A stretch of DNA of 64,000 nucleotides, from NCBI RefSeq assembly GCF_014207705.1, contig NZ_JACHIU010000001.1, forward strand, positions 4,022,501 through 4,086,500, in the 5' to 3' direction. Of this stretch, positions 32,930 to 42,340 are shown piece after piece (the stretch's first letter is position 1; each line of letters begins with the position of its first letter). The notes beneath the pieces are model-generated. The model was not told the origin of the DNA, did no database searches, and saw only the letters and a program-made list of their open reading frames with translations. A program made the position numbers and the translations under genes. Source of the stretch: Sphaerisporangium rubeum (lineage in GTDB: Bacteria > Actinomycetota > Actinomycetes > Streptosporangiales > Streptosporangiaceae).

Positions 32930-34825
32930 TCAGCCGGGGTGCCGCGGTCGCGGCTGGAGGCGGTTGAGGCGGAGCGCGAGCTGGATCTCCAGGGTGCGGG
33001 AGGGGGTCTGCCAGGTGTCGCCGAGCAGGTGGGTGACGCGGTCGAGGCGCTGGGTGACGGTGTTGACGTGGATGTGGAGGCGTTCGGCGGTGCGGGTCAG
33101 GGCGGCGCCTGAGTCGAAGTACGTCTCCAGGGTGCGCACCAGGGAGGTGCCGCGGCGGCGGTCGTAGGCGAGGACGGGGCCGATGACGGAGTCGAGGAAA
33201 CCGGTGACGTCGCGGTCGCCGCCGAGGAGGAGGCCGACGAAGCCGAGTTCGTCGGCGCTCGCGCCGTCGCCGGCGCGGCCGAGTGACACCAGGGCCTCGG
33301 CGCAGCGGCACGCCTCGCCGTAGGCGGCGGCGACGGCGGCGGGGCCGCGGACCGGGCCGGCCGCGCCGGCGGTGACGGGGATGCCGAGCGCGGCGCCGAG
33401 TTCGCGTGACACGCGCCGGGCCGCGGCGCCGGGGTCCTCGCCGGGGAGCAGCAGGATGGTCTCCTCGGCGCGCGCGGCCACCAGTCCGTGCCTGGAGGCG
33501 GCGTCGGCGGAGGCCCAGAAGGCGGTGCGGCCGCTCGACGCCTGGTCGGCGGCGCCGTGCCGGGCCACGACGAGCACGTGGGGTGCGTCGAGGTCCACGC
33601 CGAGCAGCCGTGCGCGTCCGTACAGCGCGTCGGAGCGCAGGTCGCGACCGGTGAGCAGGTCGTCGAGCAGTTCGCCGCGGACCCGGCCCTCGGCCGCGGC
33701 GGCGGTGCGGCGGAACAGCAGCAGCAGCGCGGTGACCAGCGCGGCGCGTTCCAGGATGCGCTGGTCGGTGCCGGACACCTCGCCGGCGGCGCGCAGCACC
33801 AGCGTGCCGAGGATCTCGGTGCCGGAGGCGACCGACGTCACCCACAGGTCGCCGCGCCGCACGGTGCGGCCGAGTCCGCGCGAGGCGGCGGCCGCCTCGG
33901 CGACCTCCGCCTCGTCCAGGTCGCCGACGGTCCCGACGGCGGCGAGCCGGCGGCCGTCGGCGTCGAGCACGATGAGCGCGCCGCCGAGGATGTCGGTGAC
34001 GACGGCCGCGACGTCCTCCACCCCGCCGCCGCGCACCACAAGGCCCGTCATGCGGTCGTGGGCCTGCGCCGCGCGTTCCACCGCCGCGCTGCGCGCCTGG
34101 ATGAGCCGGTTGGCGGCGCTCAGCTCGCCGAGCGCGGTACGGGTCTCCTCCAGCAGGCGCGCGTTGTCCAGGGCCACGGCGGCGTGCGCGGCGAGCGAGC
34201 CGAGCAGCGTGACCTCTTCCTGCGCGAAGGGCCTCGCGCTGCGGTTGGCGGCGAACAGCACCCCGATGATCTGCGCGCCGAGGCGCATCGGCACCCCGAG
34301 GATGGCGACGAGTGCCTCCTCCTTGACGGCGATGTCGATGTGGGCCCGGTGCCGGAACCGCTCGTCGGCGAAGTAGTCGGGGCTGGCGTACGGGTGGCCG
34401 GTCTGCGCGACCAGGCCGCCGAGCCCGGCCCCCATCGGCAGCCGCAGCCCGCGGAACGCCGCCGACACCGAGCCGTCGGTGACCCGCATGTAGGTGTCGC
34501 CTTTGTCCGGGTCGTGCAGCGTCATGTAGGAGATGTCGGCGCGCAGCAGCCGTCTGGCCCTGCGGACGATGGCTTCGAGCACCGCGCCGACGTCACGCAG
34601 ACCCGCGAGGTCGCCGGCCGTCTCGAACAGCGCTGACAGCTCGGCCTCGCGCCTCGCGCGGTGTTCGAGCAGCGCGCGCACGCGCAGCGCGGCCACCTTG
34701 GCCCGGTCGAGCTCGGCCAGCACCTCCGGCGCCGCGCCGGCCGCGCGTGCCTCGACGAGCGGGGCCTCGAACTCGACCGGCGGCGCCTCCCTGGCGAGCA
34801 GGTCGAGAAAGACGGTGCAGGTCAT
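32930..34825 (-). CDS. GAF-PucR (CdaR-type) transcriptional regulator
   Basis: A 631-residue regulator. It has a GAF domain at about residues 75-225, a CdaR GGDEF-like region in the middle, and a C-terminal PucR HTH near 565-625 (TRTAERLHIHVNTVTQRLDRV). It is the last gene of a minus-strand set that contains the 3-hydroxybutyrate-dehydrogenase-like gene and the liv transporter, so it probably controls them in response to a small ligand bound by GAF. Starts at 34825 and 34834 are both plausible; AGGGGG lies just upstream of the latter. The gap to the dehydrogenase stop is under 50 bases. Confidence 0.9.
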   Translation of the reverse strand: MTCTVFLDLLAREAPPVEFEAPLVEARAAGAAPEVLAELDRAKVAALRVRALLEHRARREAELSALFETAGDLAGLRDVGAVLEAIVRRARRLLRADISYMTLHDPDKGDTYMRVTDGSVSAAFRGLRLPMGAGLGGLVAQTGHPYASPDYFADERFRHRAHIDIAVKEEALVAILGVPMRLGAQIIGVLFAANRSARPFAQEEVTLLGSLAAHAAVALDNARLLEETRTALGELSAANRLIQARSAAVERAAQAHDRMTGLVVRGGGVEDVAAVVTDILGGALIVLDADGRRLAAVGTVGDLDEAEVAEAAAASRGLGRTVRRGDLWVTSVASGTEILGTLVLRAAGEVSGTDQRILERAALVTALLLLFRRTAAAAEGRVRGELLDDLLTGRDLRSDALYGRARLLGVDLDAPHVLVVARHGAADQASSGRTAFWASADAASRHGLVAARAEETILLLPGEDPGAAARRVSRELGAALGIPVTAGAAGPVRGPAAVAAAYGEACRCAEALVSLGRAGDGASADELGFVGLLLGGDRDVTGFLDSVIGPVLAYDRRRGTSLVRTLETYFDSGAALTRTAERLHIHVNTVTQRLDRVTHLLGDTWQTPSRTLEIQLALRLNRLQPRPRHPG

Positions 34826-34871
34826 GGGATTCATTGTCCCCCTGGTCACAGATCGCCCCCGGTCCCCCGCG

Positions 34872-35651
34872 CTAGTGGGCCGTCCAGCCGCCGTCGATGG
34901 TCAGCGAAGCCCCGGTGATCATGGACGCCTGGGGGGAGCAGAGGTACGCCACCGCCTCGGCCACCTCGCCGGGCTCGATGAGACGGCGGATGGCGGCCGG
35001 CGCCAGCATGACGTCCCGCACCACCTGCTCAGGCGCGAGACCGTGCACGCGGGCCTGGTCGTCGATCTGCCGCTCCACCAGCGGCGTGCGGACGTAGGCG
35101 GGGTTGACGCAGTTGGAGGTGACGCCGTGCGGCGCGCCTTCCAGCGCGACCACCTTGGACATGCCTTCCAGCGCGTGCTTGGCGGTCACGTAGGCCACCT
35201 TGTACGGCGAGGCGCGCAGGCCGTGCACCGAGGAGATGTTCACCACCCGGCCGTAGCCCCGCTCGTACATGCCGGGCAGCACCCGGCGCAGCAGCCGGAA
35301 CGGCGCCTCCACCATGATCCGCGTGATGGCGGCGAACGTCTCCGGCGGGAAGTCCTCGATCGGCGCGACGTGCTGGAACCCGGCGTTGTTCACGAGGATG
35401 TCCACGCCGGTCAGGTCGAGCGACTCCACCGCCGCCATGTCGGTCAGGTCGGCGGCCATCGCCTCCCCGCCGATCTCCGCAGCCGCCTGCCGTGCGAGGT
35501 CCGCGCGGACGTCCACGACGACGACCCGCGCACCCGCGCCGGCCAGCCGGCGCGCGCAGGCCAGCCCGATGCCTCCCGCGCCACCGGTCACCAAGGCCCG
35601 GCGGCCGGTGAGGCCGGCCTCCGCCTCGGCGGTCACGCTCGTTGAAACCAC
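34872..35651 (-). CDS. bdhA: 3-Hydroxybutyrate dehydrogenase-like SDR
   Basis: A 259-residue classical short-chain dehydrogenase that would oxidise D-3-hydroxybutyrate to acetoacetate with NAD+. It has the TGGAGGIG nucleotide-binding loop, NNAG, the catalytic Ser in VVNISS, and the YVTAK Tyr-Lys pair. The segments RTPLVERQI and CSPQASMITGASLTIDGGW are typical of BdhA. The GTG start has AGGAGC 7 bases upstream. It lies 58 bases after livM and before the PucR-type regulator. Its placement suggests the importer brings in a carbon source whose breakdown yields hydroxybutyrate-like intermediates; the exact substrate is inferred from the family. Confidence 0.88.
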   Translation of the reverse strand: MVSTSVTAEAEAGLTGRRALVTGGAGGIGLACARRLAGAGARVVVVDVRADLARQAAAEIGGEAMAADLTDMAAVESLDLTGVDILVNNAGFQHVAPIEDFPPETFAAITRIMVEAPFRLLRRVLPGMYERGYGRVVNISSVHGLRASPYKVAYVTAKHALEGMSKVVALEGAPHGVTSNCVNPAYVRTPLVERQIDDQARVHGLAPEQVVRDVMLAPAAIRRLIEPGEVAEAVAYLCSPQASMITGASLTIDGGWTAH

Positions 35652-35709
35652 GGCTGATGCTCCTAGAGAGGTACGGGAACGCGATCGTCGAGAGGTGCCG
35701 GCCGTGCCG

Positions 35710-36723
35710 TCACACCGGTGAGCCGACGCCGGTCGGCGCGGGAGCGCCGTCGGGTTCACCCGCGGCGGACGGCGGTCCTCCCGGCCGCCTGGCCCGGTCC
35801 TGGACCAGGTGGCGCGCCGTTCCCCAGATCCCTCTGCGGAACACCAAGACGATGATCACGAAGATGGTGCCGGTGACGATGCCGATGCCCTCGAAGCCGG
35901 ACGTCACCAGGTAGTCGTTGAGCAGCACCACGAGGGCCGCGCCGAGCGCGCCGCCCCACAGCGTGCCGATGCCGCCGAGGACGACCATCATCACGACCTG
36001 CCCCGAGGTGGTCCAGTAGACGCTCTCCAGTGAGGCGAAGCCGTGGCCGAGCGCGAACACGCCGCCGGCGAGACCGGACAGCAGGGCCGACAGCACGAAG
36101 GCCAGCAGCTTGTAGCGCTGCACGGGATAACCGAGCGCCTGCGCGCGCGCCGGGTTGTCGCGCACCGACATCAGCACGCGGCCGAACGGCGACCGCACGA
36201 TCCGCCACGCCGCGAGTAAGCCGAGCAGCACCAGCGGAAGCGCGGCGTGGTAGAAGACGAACGAGTCCGACAGGTCCAGACCGGCCAGTTCGCGCGGCAC
36301 GCCTTGCAGGCCGTTCTCGCCACCGGTCAGATCGCGCCACTGGTTGACCACGAAGTAGATCATCTGAGCGAACGCCAGCGTCACCATGGCGAAGTAGATG
36401 CCGCGCAGCCGCACCGACAGGTACCCCACCGGTACGGCGAGCACCGCCGCGAACAGCGCGCCGCCGAGCACCGCCAGCGGGAACGGCAGCCCCGCGCGCA
36501 GCGCGAGGAGCCCCGCGACGTACGCCGAGGAGCCCCAGAACGCGGCGTGGCCGAACGACAGCAGGCCGGTGAAGCCGAGCAACAGGTCCAGCGCGGCGGC
36601 GAACAGGGCCCAGCAGATGATGTCCAGCGCGACCGGCGGGTAGATCATCCAGGGGAGCGCGAGCACGGCCACCAGGCCGGCGGCGAGCAGGAGCGGCCGT
36701 GCGGCCAGCCGGGAGAGGATCAC
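35710..36723 (-). CDS. livM: Branched-chain-type ABC permease LivM
   Basis: A 337-residue inner-membrane permease with about nine hydrophobic helices and the LivM hallmarks: GLLSFGHAAFWG near the start and GGIGTLWGGALGA near the end. The GTG start overlaps the livH stop by 4 bases and is preceded by GAGGAGG. With LivH it forms the channel of an importer for branched-chain amino acids or related hydrophobic acids and amides. A disordered Pro/Ala/Gly-rich tail of about 25 residues ends the protein. Confidence 0.92.
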   Translation of the reverse strand: MILSRLAARPLLLAAGLVAVLALPWMIYPPVALDIICWALFAAALDLLLGFTGLLSFGHAAFWGSSAYVAGLLALRAGLPFPLAVLGGALFAAVLAVPVGYLSVRLRGIYFAMVTLAFAQMIYFVVNQWRDLTGGENGLQGVPRELAGLDLSDSFVFYHAALPLVLLGLLAAWRIVRSPFGRVLMSVRDNPARAQALGYPVQRYKLLAFVLSALLSGLAGGVFALGHGFASLESVYWTTSGQVVMMVVLGGIGTLWGGALGAALVVLLNDYLVTSGFEGIGIVTGTIFVIIVLVFRRGIWGTARHLVQDRARRPGGPPSAAGEPDGAPAPTGVGSPV

Positions 36724-37583
36724 GACAGCGCCTCCTCGCGTCCGAACAGGCCGGCCGGCCGCCACAGCAGCACGGCGGCCATGAGGATGAAGACCATGGT
36801 CTGCGACAACGCGGGGACGTACAGGTTGCCGAGCGCGGAGACGAGCCCGATCGCGAAACCCGCGGTCACCGACCCGAAGATCGCCCCGAGGCCGCCGATG
36901 ACGACCACCGCGAACACCGTGATGATCAGGTCGGCCCCCATCAGGGGGTTGACCGCGCGCATGGGTGCGGCGAGCACCCCGGCGAACCCGGCGAGCGCGA
37001 TGCCGAAGCCGAACACCGGGGTCACCCAGCGGCCGACGTCCACGCCGAGCGCGCGGGTCAGTTCCGGCCGCTCGGTGGCGGCGCGCACGATCATGCCGGC
37101 CCGGGTGCGGGTCAGCACCAGCCACACGGCCGCGCACAGCACGAGCGACACCGCGAGCACGAACACCTGGTAGGCGGGGTAGGTGAACAGCCCGAGGTCC
37201 ACCGTGCCGTCCAGCAGCGCGGGCCTCGGGTACGGCTGGGACTGCACGCCGTACCTCCGTTTGACGAGGTCCTGCAGGATCAGCGCCAGGCCGAAGGTGA
37301 ACAGGAAGTTGTACAGCGGGTCCAGCGGCGTGAGCCTGCGGACGAACAGTCGTTCCAGCAGCACGCCGACCAGGCCGAGCGCCAGGGGCACGACGGCCAG
37401 GGAGACCCAGAAGTTCACGCCGTAGGAGTCGAGCAGCACGTACGACCCGAACGCACCCAGCATGTAGAAGGCACCGTGGGCGAAGTTGACGACGCCGAGC
37501 ATGCCGAAGATGACGGCGAGGCCGAGGGCGAGCATGGCGTAGAAGGCGCCGCCGACCAGGCCGTTGAACGCCTGTTGGAGCAC
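36720..37583 (-). CDS. livH: Branched-chain-type ABC permease LivH
   Basis: A 287-residue permease with eight or nine membrane helices. It carries the LivH signatures AFNGLVGGAFYAMLALGLAVIFG at the N-terminus and GGLGAIFGSVTAGF near the C-terminus. The GTG at 37583 is chosen because GGAGG precedes it by 5 bases. It follows the binding-protein gene by about 60 bases and overlaps livM. Confidence 0.92.
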   Translation of the reverse strand: MLQQAFNGLVGGAFYAMLALGLAVIFGMLGVVNFAHGAFYMLGAFGSYVLLDSYGVNFWVSLAVVPLALGLVGVLLERLFVRRLTPLDPLYNFLFTFGLALILQDLVKRRYGVQSQPYPRPALLDGTVDLGLFTYPAYQVFVLAVSLVLCAAVWLVLTRTRAGMIVRAATERPELTRALGVDVGRWVTPVFGFGIALAGFAGVLAAPMRAVNPLMGADLIITVFAVVVIGGLGAIFGSVTAGFAIGLVSALGNLYVPALSQTMVFILMAAVLLWRPAGLFGREEALS

Positions 37584-37642
37584 GGTGACCTCCGAGGGGT
37601 AGCCCCGGCGCGCCGCCTCGCGGTGGCGCGCCGGGAGGGGGA

Positions 37643-38890
37643 TCAGAGCTTGCAGGCCGGGTCGGCCGGCTGGAACGCCTGGTCGGCGGGGATGGTGCTG
37701 AGAATCTTCTCGTAATCCCACGGCTCGGTGACCTCGGCGGACGGCTTGACCTGCGCGAGGTGCACGTCGTGCAGCAGCAGGTGGTCCTGCGCGCGGATGC
37801 TGCCGTTGCGCGCGAAGACGTCCTCGAACGTGTGGCCCTCCAGTTGCTTCACCACCGCGTCGGCGCCGTCGGTGCCGGCGCGCTGCACGGCCTCCAGGTA
37901 CTGCAGGGCCGCGGAGTAGTTAGCGGCGTTGGGGAAGCTCGGCCGTTTGCCGGCGACGCTCTGGAACTTGTCGGCCCACGCGCGGTTCTCCGGCGAGCCG
38001 TTCCAGTACCACGCCTCGGTGAACTTGGTCCCGGCCAGCGCGTCGGGGCCGAGGGAGTGGATGTCGGTGATGAACATCAGCCCGACCGCGAGCCCGATGC
38101 CCTTGTCGCGCAGCTTGTACTCGTTGTACTGCTTGACCAGGTTGACCAGGTCACCGCCGGCCTGCATGGTGCCGAGCACCTCGGGCTTCGGGTCCAGGCC
38201 GGGGGCCTTGAGCAGGAACGTCGAGAAGTTGTCGTTGGGGAACGGCGCCGGGTCGCTCGTCACGACCGTGCCGCCGGCGCCTTGCACGGCGGCGGTGAAG
38301 TTCTTCTGCATGTCCTGGCCGAACGCGTAGTCGGGGTAGACGATGTACCAGTTCTTCGCGCCGTCCTTGGTCACCGTGGCGCCGGTGCCGTGCGCCAGCA
38401 TGTACGTGTTGTAGCCGTAGTGGAAGGTGTACTTGTTGCACTGCGCGCCTTCCAGCTCGGTGGTGGCGGCGCCGATGTCCATGAAGATCTTCTTCTTGGC
38501 CTTGGCGACACCGGCGACCGCGAGCGCGGCGGCCGACGACGGCACGTCCAGGATGAGGTCGGCGCGCTGCCGGTCGTACAGCTCCTGGGCCTTGGAGTTG
38601 GCGACCTCCGGCTTGTTCTGGTGGTCGGCCGACAGCACCTCGACGTCCGTGGCGACGGCCTTGTCGCCGTACTTGGCCTTGTAGTCGGCGACGGCCATCT
38701 TGACGGCCTCGACGCTGCTCTTGCCCGACAGGTCGGCGTAGATCCCCGACTGGTCGTTCAGGACGGCCAGCACGACCTTCCCGTCGCTGATCCCGCCGGC
38801 GCTCCCCCCGGCGCCGGGTCCGCCGGCGCACCCGGCGATCGTGACTCCTGCCGCGGCCACGGCGGCGGCCGCTCGGCCCAGAGCTCTCAT
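37643..38890 (-). CDS. livK: Branched-chain-type ABC substrate-binding lipoprotein
   Basis: A 415-residue type-1 periplasmic-binding protein. The signal peptide ends with a lipobox (TIAGC, Cys21) and is followed by a Gly/Ser/Ala linker. The Leu-binding fold starts at GKVVLAVLNDQSG, and a YIVYPDYAFGQDM segment marks the ligand cleft. AGGAGA lies 8 bases before the ATG. Unlike canonical LivK it resembles family members taking up aromatic or short hydroxy/keto acids, but the ligand cannot be fixed from sequence. It lies between livF and livH. Confidence 0.92.
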   Translation of the reverse strand: MRALGRAAAAVAAAGVTIAGCAGGPGAGGSAGGISDGKVVLAVLNDQSGIYADLSGKSSVEAVKMAVADYKAKYGDKAVATDVEVLSADHQNKPEVANSKAQELYDRQRADLILDVPSSAAALAVAGVAKAKKKIFMDIGAATTELEGAQCNKYTFHYGYNTYMLAHGTGATVTKDGAKNWYIVYPDYAFGQDMQKNFTAAVQGAGGTVVTSDPAPFPNDNFSTFLLKAPGLDPKPEVLGTMQAGGDLVNLVKQYNEYKLRDKGIGLAVGLMFITDIHSLGPDALAGTKFTEAWYWNGSPENRAWADKFQSVAGKRPSFPNAANYSAALQYLEAVQRAGTDGADAVVKQLEGHTFEDVFARNGSIRAQDHLLLHDVHLAQVKPSAEVTEPWDYEKILSTIPADQAFQPADPACKL

Positions 38891-38928
38891 GTGCTGTTCT
38901 CCTGTCCGGTTCTTCGTCGAAGCGGGGG

Positions 38929-39642
38929 TCAGATGCCGAGGTAGGTGAGCAGCTCGTGCTCCCTGGCCCGCATCTGGTCGTTGTCGAGGGACTCCACGAC
39001 CCGTCCCTCGGCGATCAGGTAGTGGCGGTCGGCCACGGTGGCGGCGAAGTGGACGTTCTGCTCGATCAGCAGGACGGTGCCGCCTTCGCGCCTGACCTCG
39101 CGCAGGATGTCGCCGATCTGCCGCACGATCAGCGGCGACAGGCCCTCGGTGGGTTCGTCGCACAGCAGCAGCCGGGCCCCGGTGCGCAGCACCCGGGCCA
39201 GCGCGAGCATCTGCTGCTCGCCACCCGACAGCTTGGTGCCGGGGAACGAGCGCCGTTCCCGCAGCCGGGGGAAGGTCTCGTACACCTTGGCGAGCGGCCA
39301 CGGCCGCGGGCCGGTGACGGGGGGCAGCGTCAGGTTCTCCTCGACGGTGAGCGTGGCGTACACCCCGCGGTCGTCCGGCACGTACCCGAGGCCGCGCCGC
39401 GCGCGTCTGTGCGCCGGCAGCCGGGTGACGTCCGCGCCGAGGAACTCCACGGTTCCCGCGAAGCGGGCCTGCAGGCCCATGAGGCAGCGCAGCAGCGTGG
39501 TCTTCCCCGCGCCGTTGCGGCCGACCAGCGTGACGATCTCGCCTTCGCCGACCTCCAGCGACACCTCACGCAGGACCTGCGCCTCGCCGTACCAGGCGGA
39601 CAGGCCGCGGGTGGACAGCAGCGGAGCGTCAGTCCTCGGCAT
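38929..39642 (-). CDS. livF: ABC ATPase LivF
   Basis: A 237-residue ATP-binding subunit. Motifs: Walker A GRNGAGKTT, the Q-loop region, signature LSGGEQQ, Walker B LLLCDEPTEGLSP and switch EQNVHFA, which is typical of LivF. It overlaps the end of livG by 14 bases, so the two ATPases are coupled. Confidence 0.95.
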   Translation of the reverse strand: MPRTDAPLLSTRGLSAWYGEAQVLREVSLEVGEGEIVTLVGRNGAGKTTLLRCLMGLQARFAGTVEFLGADVTRLPAHRRARRGLGYVPDDRGVYATLTVEENLTLPPVTGPRPWPLAKVYETFPRLRERRSFPGTKLSGGEQQMLALARVLRTGARLLLCDEPTEGLSPLIVRQIGDILREVRREGGTVLLIEQNVHFAATVADRHYLIAEGRVVESLDNDQMRAREHELLTYLGI

Positions 39643-40387
39643 GAGCGTCTCCCAGGTAGGCGGCGACGACCCGGGGGTCGTGGCGGATCTCGGCGTACGG
39701 CCCCTCGGCCAGCACCCGGCCGCTCTGCAGCACGGTCACCCGGTCGGCGAGGCCGGCCACGACGTTCATGTTGTGCTCGACCATGACGACGGTGCGGCCG
39801 GCGCGTACCGCGCGGATCAGCTCCACGGTGCGGTCCACGTCCTCGGCCCCCATGCCGGCGGTCGGCTCGTCCAGCAGCAGCACCTTGGGGTCGAGGGCCA
39901 GGGCGAGCGCCAGCTCCAGCGCGCGCTTGTGGCCGTAGGCGAGGGTGCCGGCCGGAGTGGCGGCGTGACCGGCCAGCCCGACCTCGCCGAGCAGGTCCAT
40001 GGCGCGTGCGCGGTGGCGGTCGAGCAGCCGGTCCGAGCGCCAGAACCGCCAGGTGACGCCGGTGGGTCCCGCGAGGGCCAGTTCGACGTGCTCACGGGGG
40101 GTCATCTGCGGGAACAGGCTGGTGATCTGGAACGACCTGGCGACGCCGAGCCGCGCGACCTGCTCGGGCCGCCGGCCGGCCAGTTCGTGCGGGCCGAGCG
40201 TGATACGGCCGGCGGTGGGGGTGAGGAAGCCGGTCAGCAGGTTGAACAGCGTGGTCTTCCCCGCGCCGTTCGGGCCGACCAGCGCGTGCACGCTGCCTTC
40301 CGCGACGTCCAGGTCGACGCCGTCGACGGCGCGGAAGCCGCGGAACTCCTTGGTCAGACCCCGTGCGCACAGGACCGGACCGTCCAT
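39629..40387 (-). CDS. livG: ABC ATPase LivG
   Basis: A 252-residue ATP-binding subunit and the first gene of the liv operon. Motifs: Walker A GPNGAGKTT, LivG-specific GVARSFQITSLFPQMT, and Walker B LLLDEPTAGM followed by the switch EHNMN. The usual ABC signature is replaced by LAYGHKR, as is common in LivG. GAGGAGG precedes the ATG. The operon promoter should lie in the 380-base gap upstream. Confidence 0.95.
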   Translation of the reverse strand: MDGPVLCARGLTKEFRGFRAVDGVDLDVAEGSVHALVGPNGAGKTTLFNLLTGFLTPTAGRITLGPHELAGRRPEQVARLGVARSFQITSLFPQMTPREHVELALAGPTGVTWRFWRSDRLLDRHRARAMDLLGEVGLAGHAATPAGTLAYGHKRALELALALALDPKVLLLDEPTAGMGAEDVDRTVELIRAVRAGRTVVMVEHNMNVVAGLADRVTVLQSGRVLAEGPYAEIRHDPRVVAAYLGDAHAED

Positions 40388-40769
40388 GGGGGCCTCCTCG
40401 TCTCGATGGGTTTCGTCCAGATCACCCCGGGGTGAACGGACGATGTCGTCGTGCCGGGGACACTAGGTGAGACCGGAACAAGGTTCCATGTGGACCGACC
40501 ACACTTTCCATCGGCCGACCATGACTTCTGCACACACAGAGCCCAGGTCGGCGAGGCAACACGCATCTCATGGCCGGCGCATGTGGGTCCCCCACGTACG
40601 GCACCGGGCACGGCGTCCGGCGCACGGCGGGTCCCTGAGTGGCGGCACCGGCCGGGGCCCGGCATGGGCCGCGGCGACACATCGGCCCCGTCGATTGTGG
40701 CGACGGGGGACGTGGCCCGGCTCACCGGCGGTGGACACCATGGCGGCAGTCCCCCCACGAGGAGTTCTC
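40388..40769. other. Divergent intergenic region, livG and secreted hydrolase
   Basis: A 382-base gap with no supported gene. It contains the candidate liv promoter at 40460-40488 and the leader of the hydrolase, whose ribosome site is GAGGAG at 40759-40764. The open frames crossing it are not family-like. Confidence 0.6.
40460..40488 (-). promoter_or_regulatory. Candidate liv-operon promoter with overlapping inverted repeat
   Basis: On the minus strand, TGGAAC and TAGTGT are 17 bases apart, 70-100 bases before livG. An inverted repeat GGAAC-AAG-GTTCC (40475-40487) overlaps the -35 element, as an operator would. The -35 is a weak match. Confidence 0.35.
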
Positions 40770-42155
40770 ATGCCTTCCATCCGACGCCGGCCCGCAGGGG
40801 TGCTCGGCGCGGCGACGGCGGTGGCCGCCGTCGTGTGCCTGCTCGGCCCCGCACCAGGCGCCGCCGCGTCCGCCTGCGGCCGTCTCGGCCACATCAAGGT
40901 CCCCGGCGCGCAGAGACAGGTGTCCGCCTGCCTGGACGACCTGACCACCTCGGCCACGGTCGCCTCCGGACACTCGGTCGCGGCCGACTGGGCCGGGCTG
41001 ACCCCGGCCGGCGCGGTCAACCCCACCGGGGTGCCGGGTGCGCAGATCGACGGCTACTTCCCCGACACCTCGACCGGCAACACCACCCGCGGCTGGAACC
41101 ACGACAGCCAGTTCGTCATCCGGCTGCCGGCACGCTGGAACGGCGGCCTCGTGGTCTCCGGGTCGCCGGGGGTGCGGCGCCAGTACGCCAACGACTTCGC
41201 GATCTCCGACTGGGTGCTGTCCCTCGGGTACGCCTACGCCGCCACCGACAAGGGCAACACCGGCGCCGACTTCCACCGGGACGGGAAACGGCCCGGCGAC
41301 GCCATCGTGGAGTGGAACCACCGGGTCACGCAGCTCACCCGCGCCGCCAAAGCGGTCGTCGCGCAGCGGTACGGCACGGCGCCGCGCCGCACGTACGCGG
41401 CCGGCATCTCCAACGGCGGGTACCTGGTGCGGTGGCAGCTGGAGAACCATCCCGAGCTGTACACCGGCGGCGTGGACTGGGAGGGCACGCTGTGGCGCGC
41501 CGACGGGCCGAACCTGTTGACCTCGCTGCCGGCGGCGCTGCGGCACTACCCGAAGTACGCGGCCACCGGTGACCCCGCCGCGCACGACGCCATCGTCGCG
41601 GCCGGCTTCGCGCCGGGGTCGGAGCCGCTGTGGGACTACCACCACAAGGTGTACTGGGACCTCACGCAGCGCATCTACCGCGAGGAGCTCGACCCCGGCT
41701 TCGACGGCGCCACCGAGGCCGGCACGCCGTTCTGCGCCTCCGGCACACCGGCCTGCGACGCCGACTACGACTACGCCGCCAGGCCCGCCGCGGTGCGCCA
41801 GGCCGTGCGGCGCATCGAGCTGACCGGCCGCATCGGCCGGCCGCTGATCACCCTGCACGGCACCCTGGACACGCTGCTGCCGATCGGCGAGGACTCCGAC
41901 GTGTACGCGGGGCTGATCCGCAAGCAGGGCCGCGCCGCGCTGCACCGTTACTACCGCGTCGAGGGCGGCAACCACGTGGACGGGCTGTACGACGCCTTCC
42001 CCGGCCTGCTGCGTCCCATCCTGCCGTGCTTCCGCGGCGCCTTCACCGCGCTCGCCACCTGGACCTCCGGCGGTCAGGCCCCGCCGGCCGGGGCCACCCT
42101 GCCGCGGCCCACCTCAGGCGACCTGGCCAACACCTGTTCCCTGAGCGCCGGATGA
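40770..42155 (+). CDS. Secreted alpha/beta hydrolase (tannase/feruloyl-esterase-like)
   Basis: A 461-residue exported serine hydrolase. An n-region with RRR and an Ala-rich core form a signal peptide cleaved near APGAAA (about residue 32). The nucleophile elbow is GISNGG near residue 212, with DWEGTLW after it. The late ITLHGTLDTLLPIGED segment and GGNHVDG offer the Asp and His of the triad. The family resembles tannase/feruloyl esterases and extracellular 3-hydroxybutyrate-oligomer hydrolases; sequence alone does not decide. It is divergent from the liv operon that includes a 3-hydroxybutyrate dehydrogenase-like gene, which mildly favours the polyester or ester link. Confidence 0.8.
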   Translation: MPSIRRRPAGVLGAATAVAAVVCLLGPAPGAAASACGRLGHIKVPGAQRQVSACLDDLTTSATVASGHSVAADWAGLTPAGAVNPTGVPGAQIDGYFPDTSTGNTTRGWNHDSQFVIRLPARWNGGLVVSGSPGVRRQYANDFAISDWVLSLGYAYAATDKGNTGADFHRDGKRPGDAIVEWNHRVTQLTRAAKAVVAQRYGTAPRRTYAAGISNGGYLVRWQLENHPELYTGGVDWEGTLWRADGPNLLTSLPAALRHYPKYAATGDPAAHDAIVAAGFAPGSEPLWDYHHKVYWDLTQRIYREELDPGFDGATEAGTPFCASGTPACDADYDYAARPAAVRQAVRRIELTGRIGRPLITLHGTLDTLLPIGEDSDVYAGLIRKQGRAALHRYYRVEGGNHVDGLYDAFPGLLRPILPCFRGAFTALATWTSGGQAPPAGATLPRPTSGDLANTCSLSAG

Positions 42156-42161
42156 GAGGAA

Positions 42162-42180
42162 GCGGCCCCGCGAGGGCCGC
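42162..42180 (+). terminator. Terminator hairpin after the secreted hydrolase
   Basis: GCGGCCC and GGGCCGC pair in a 7-bp stem with a CGCGA loop, 7 bases after the stop codon. Confidence 0.6.
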
Positions 42181-42340
42181 CGCCTGAACCGGGTCCGGCC
42201 GGGGACCGACGGCCGGATCCGGCTGGGGTGCCAGCTTTCCGCGGCGTGGCGCGCCGCGCGACGACACCTCCACCCGGGCCGAGACTACGCGTGGTCGCAT
42301 CGCGACCCTACGTGTTCGTCTCCCCGAGGAGGACATCACC

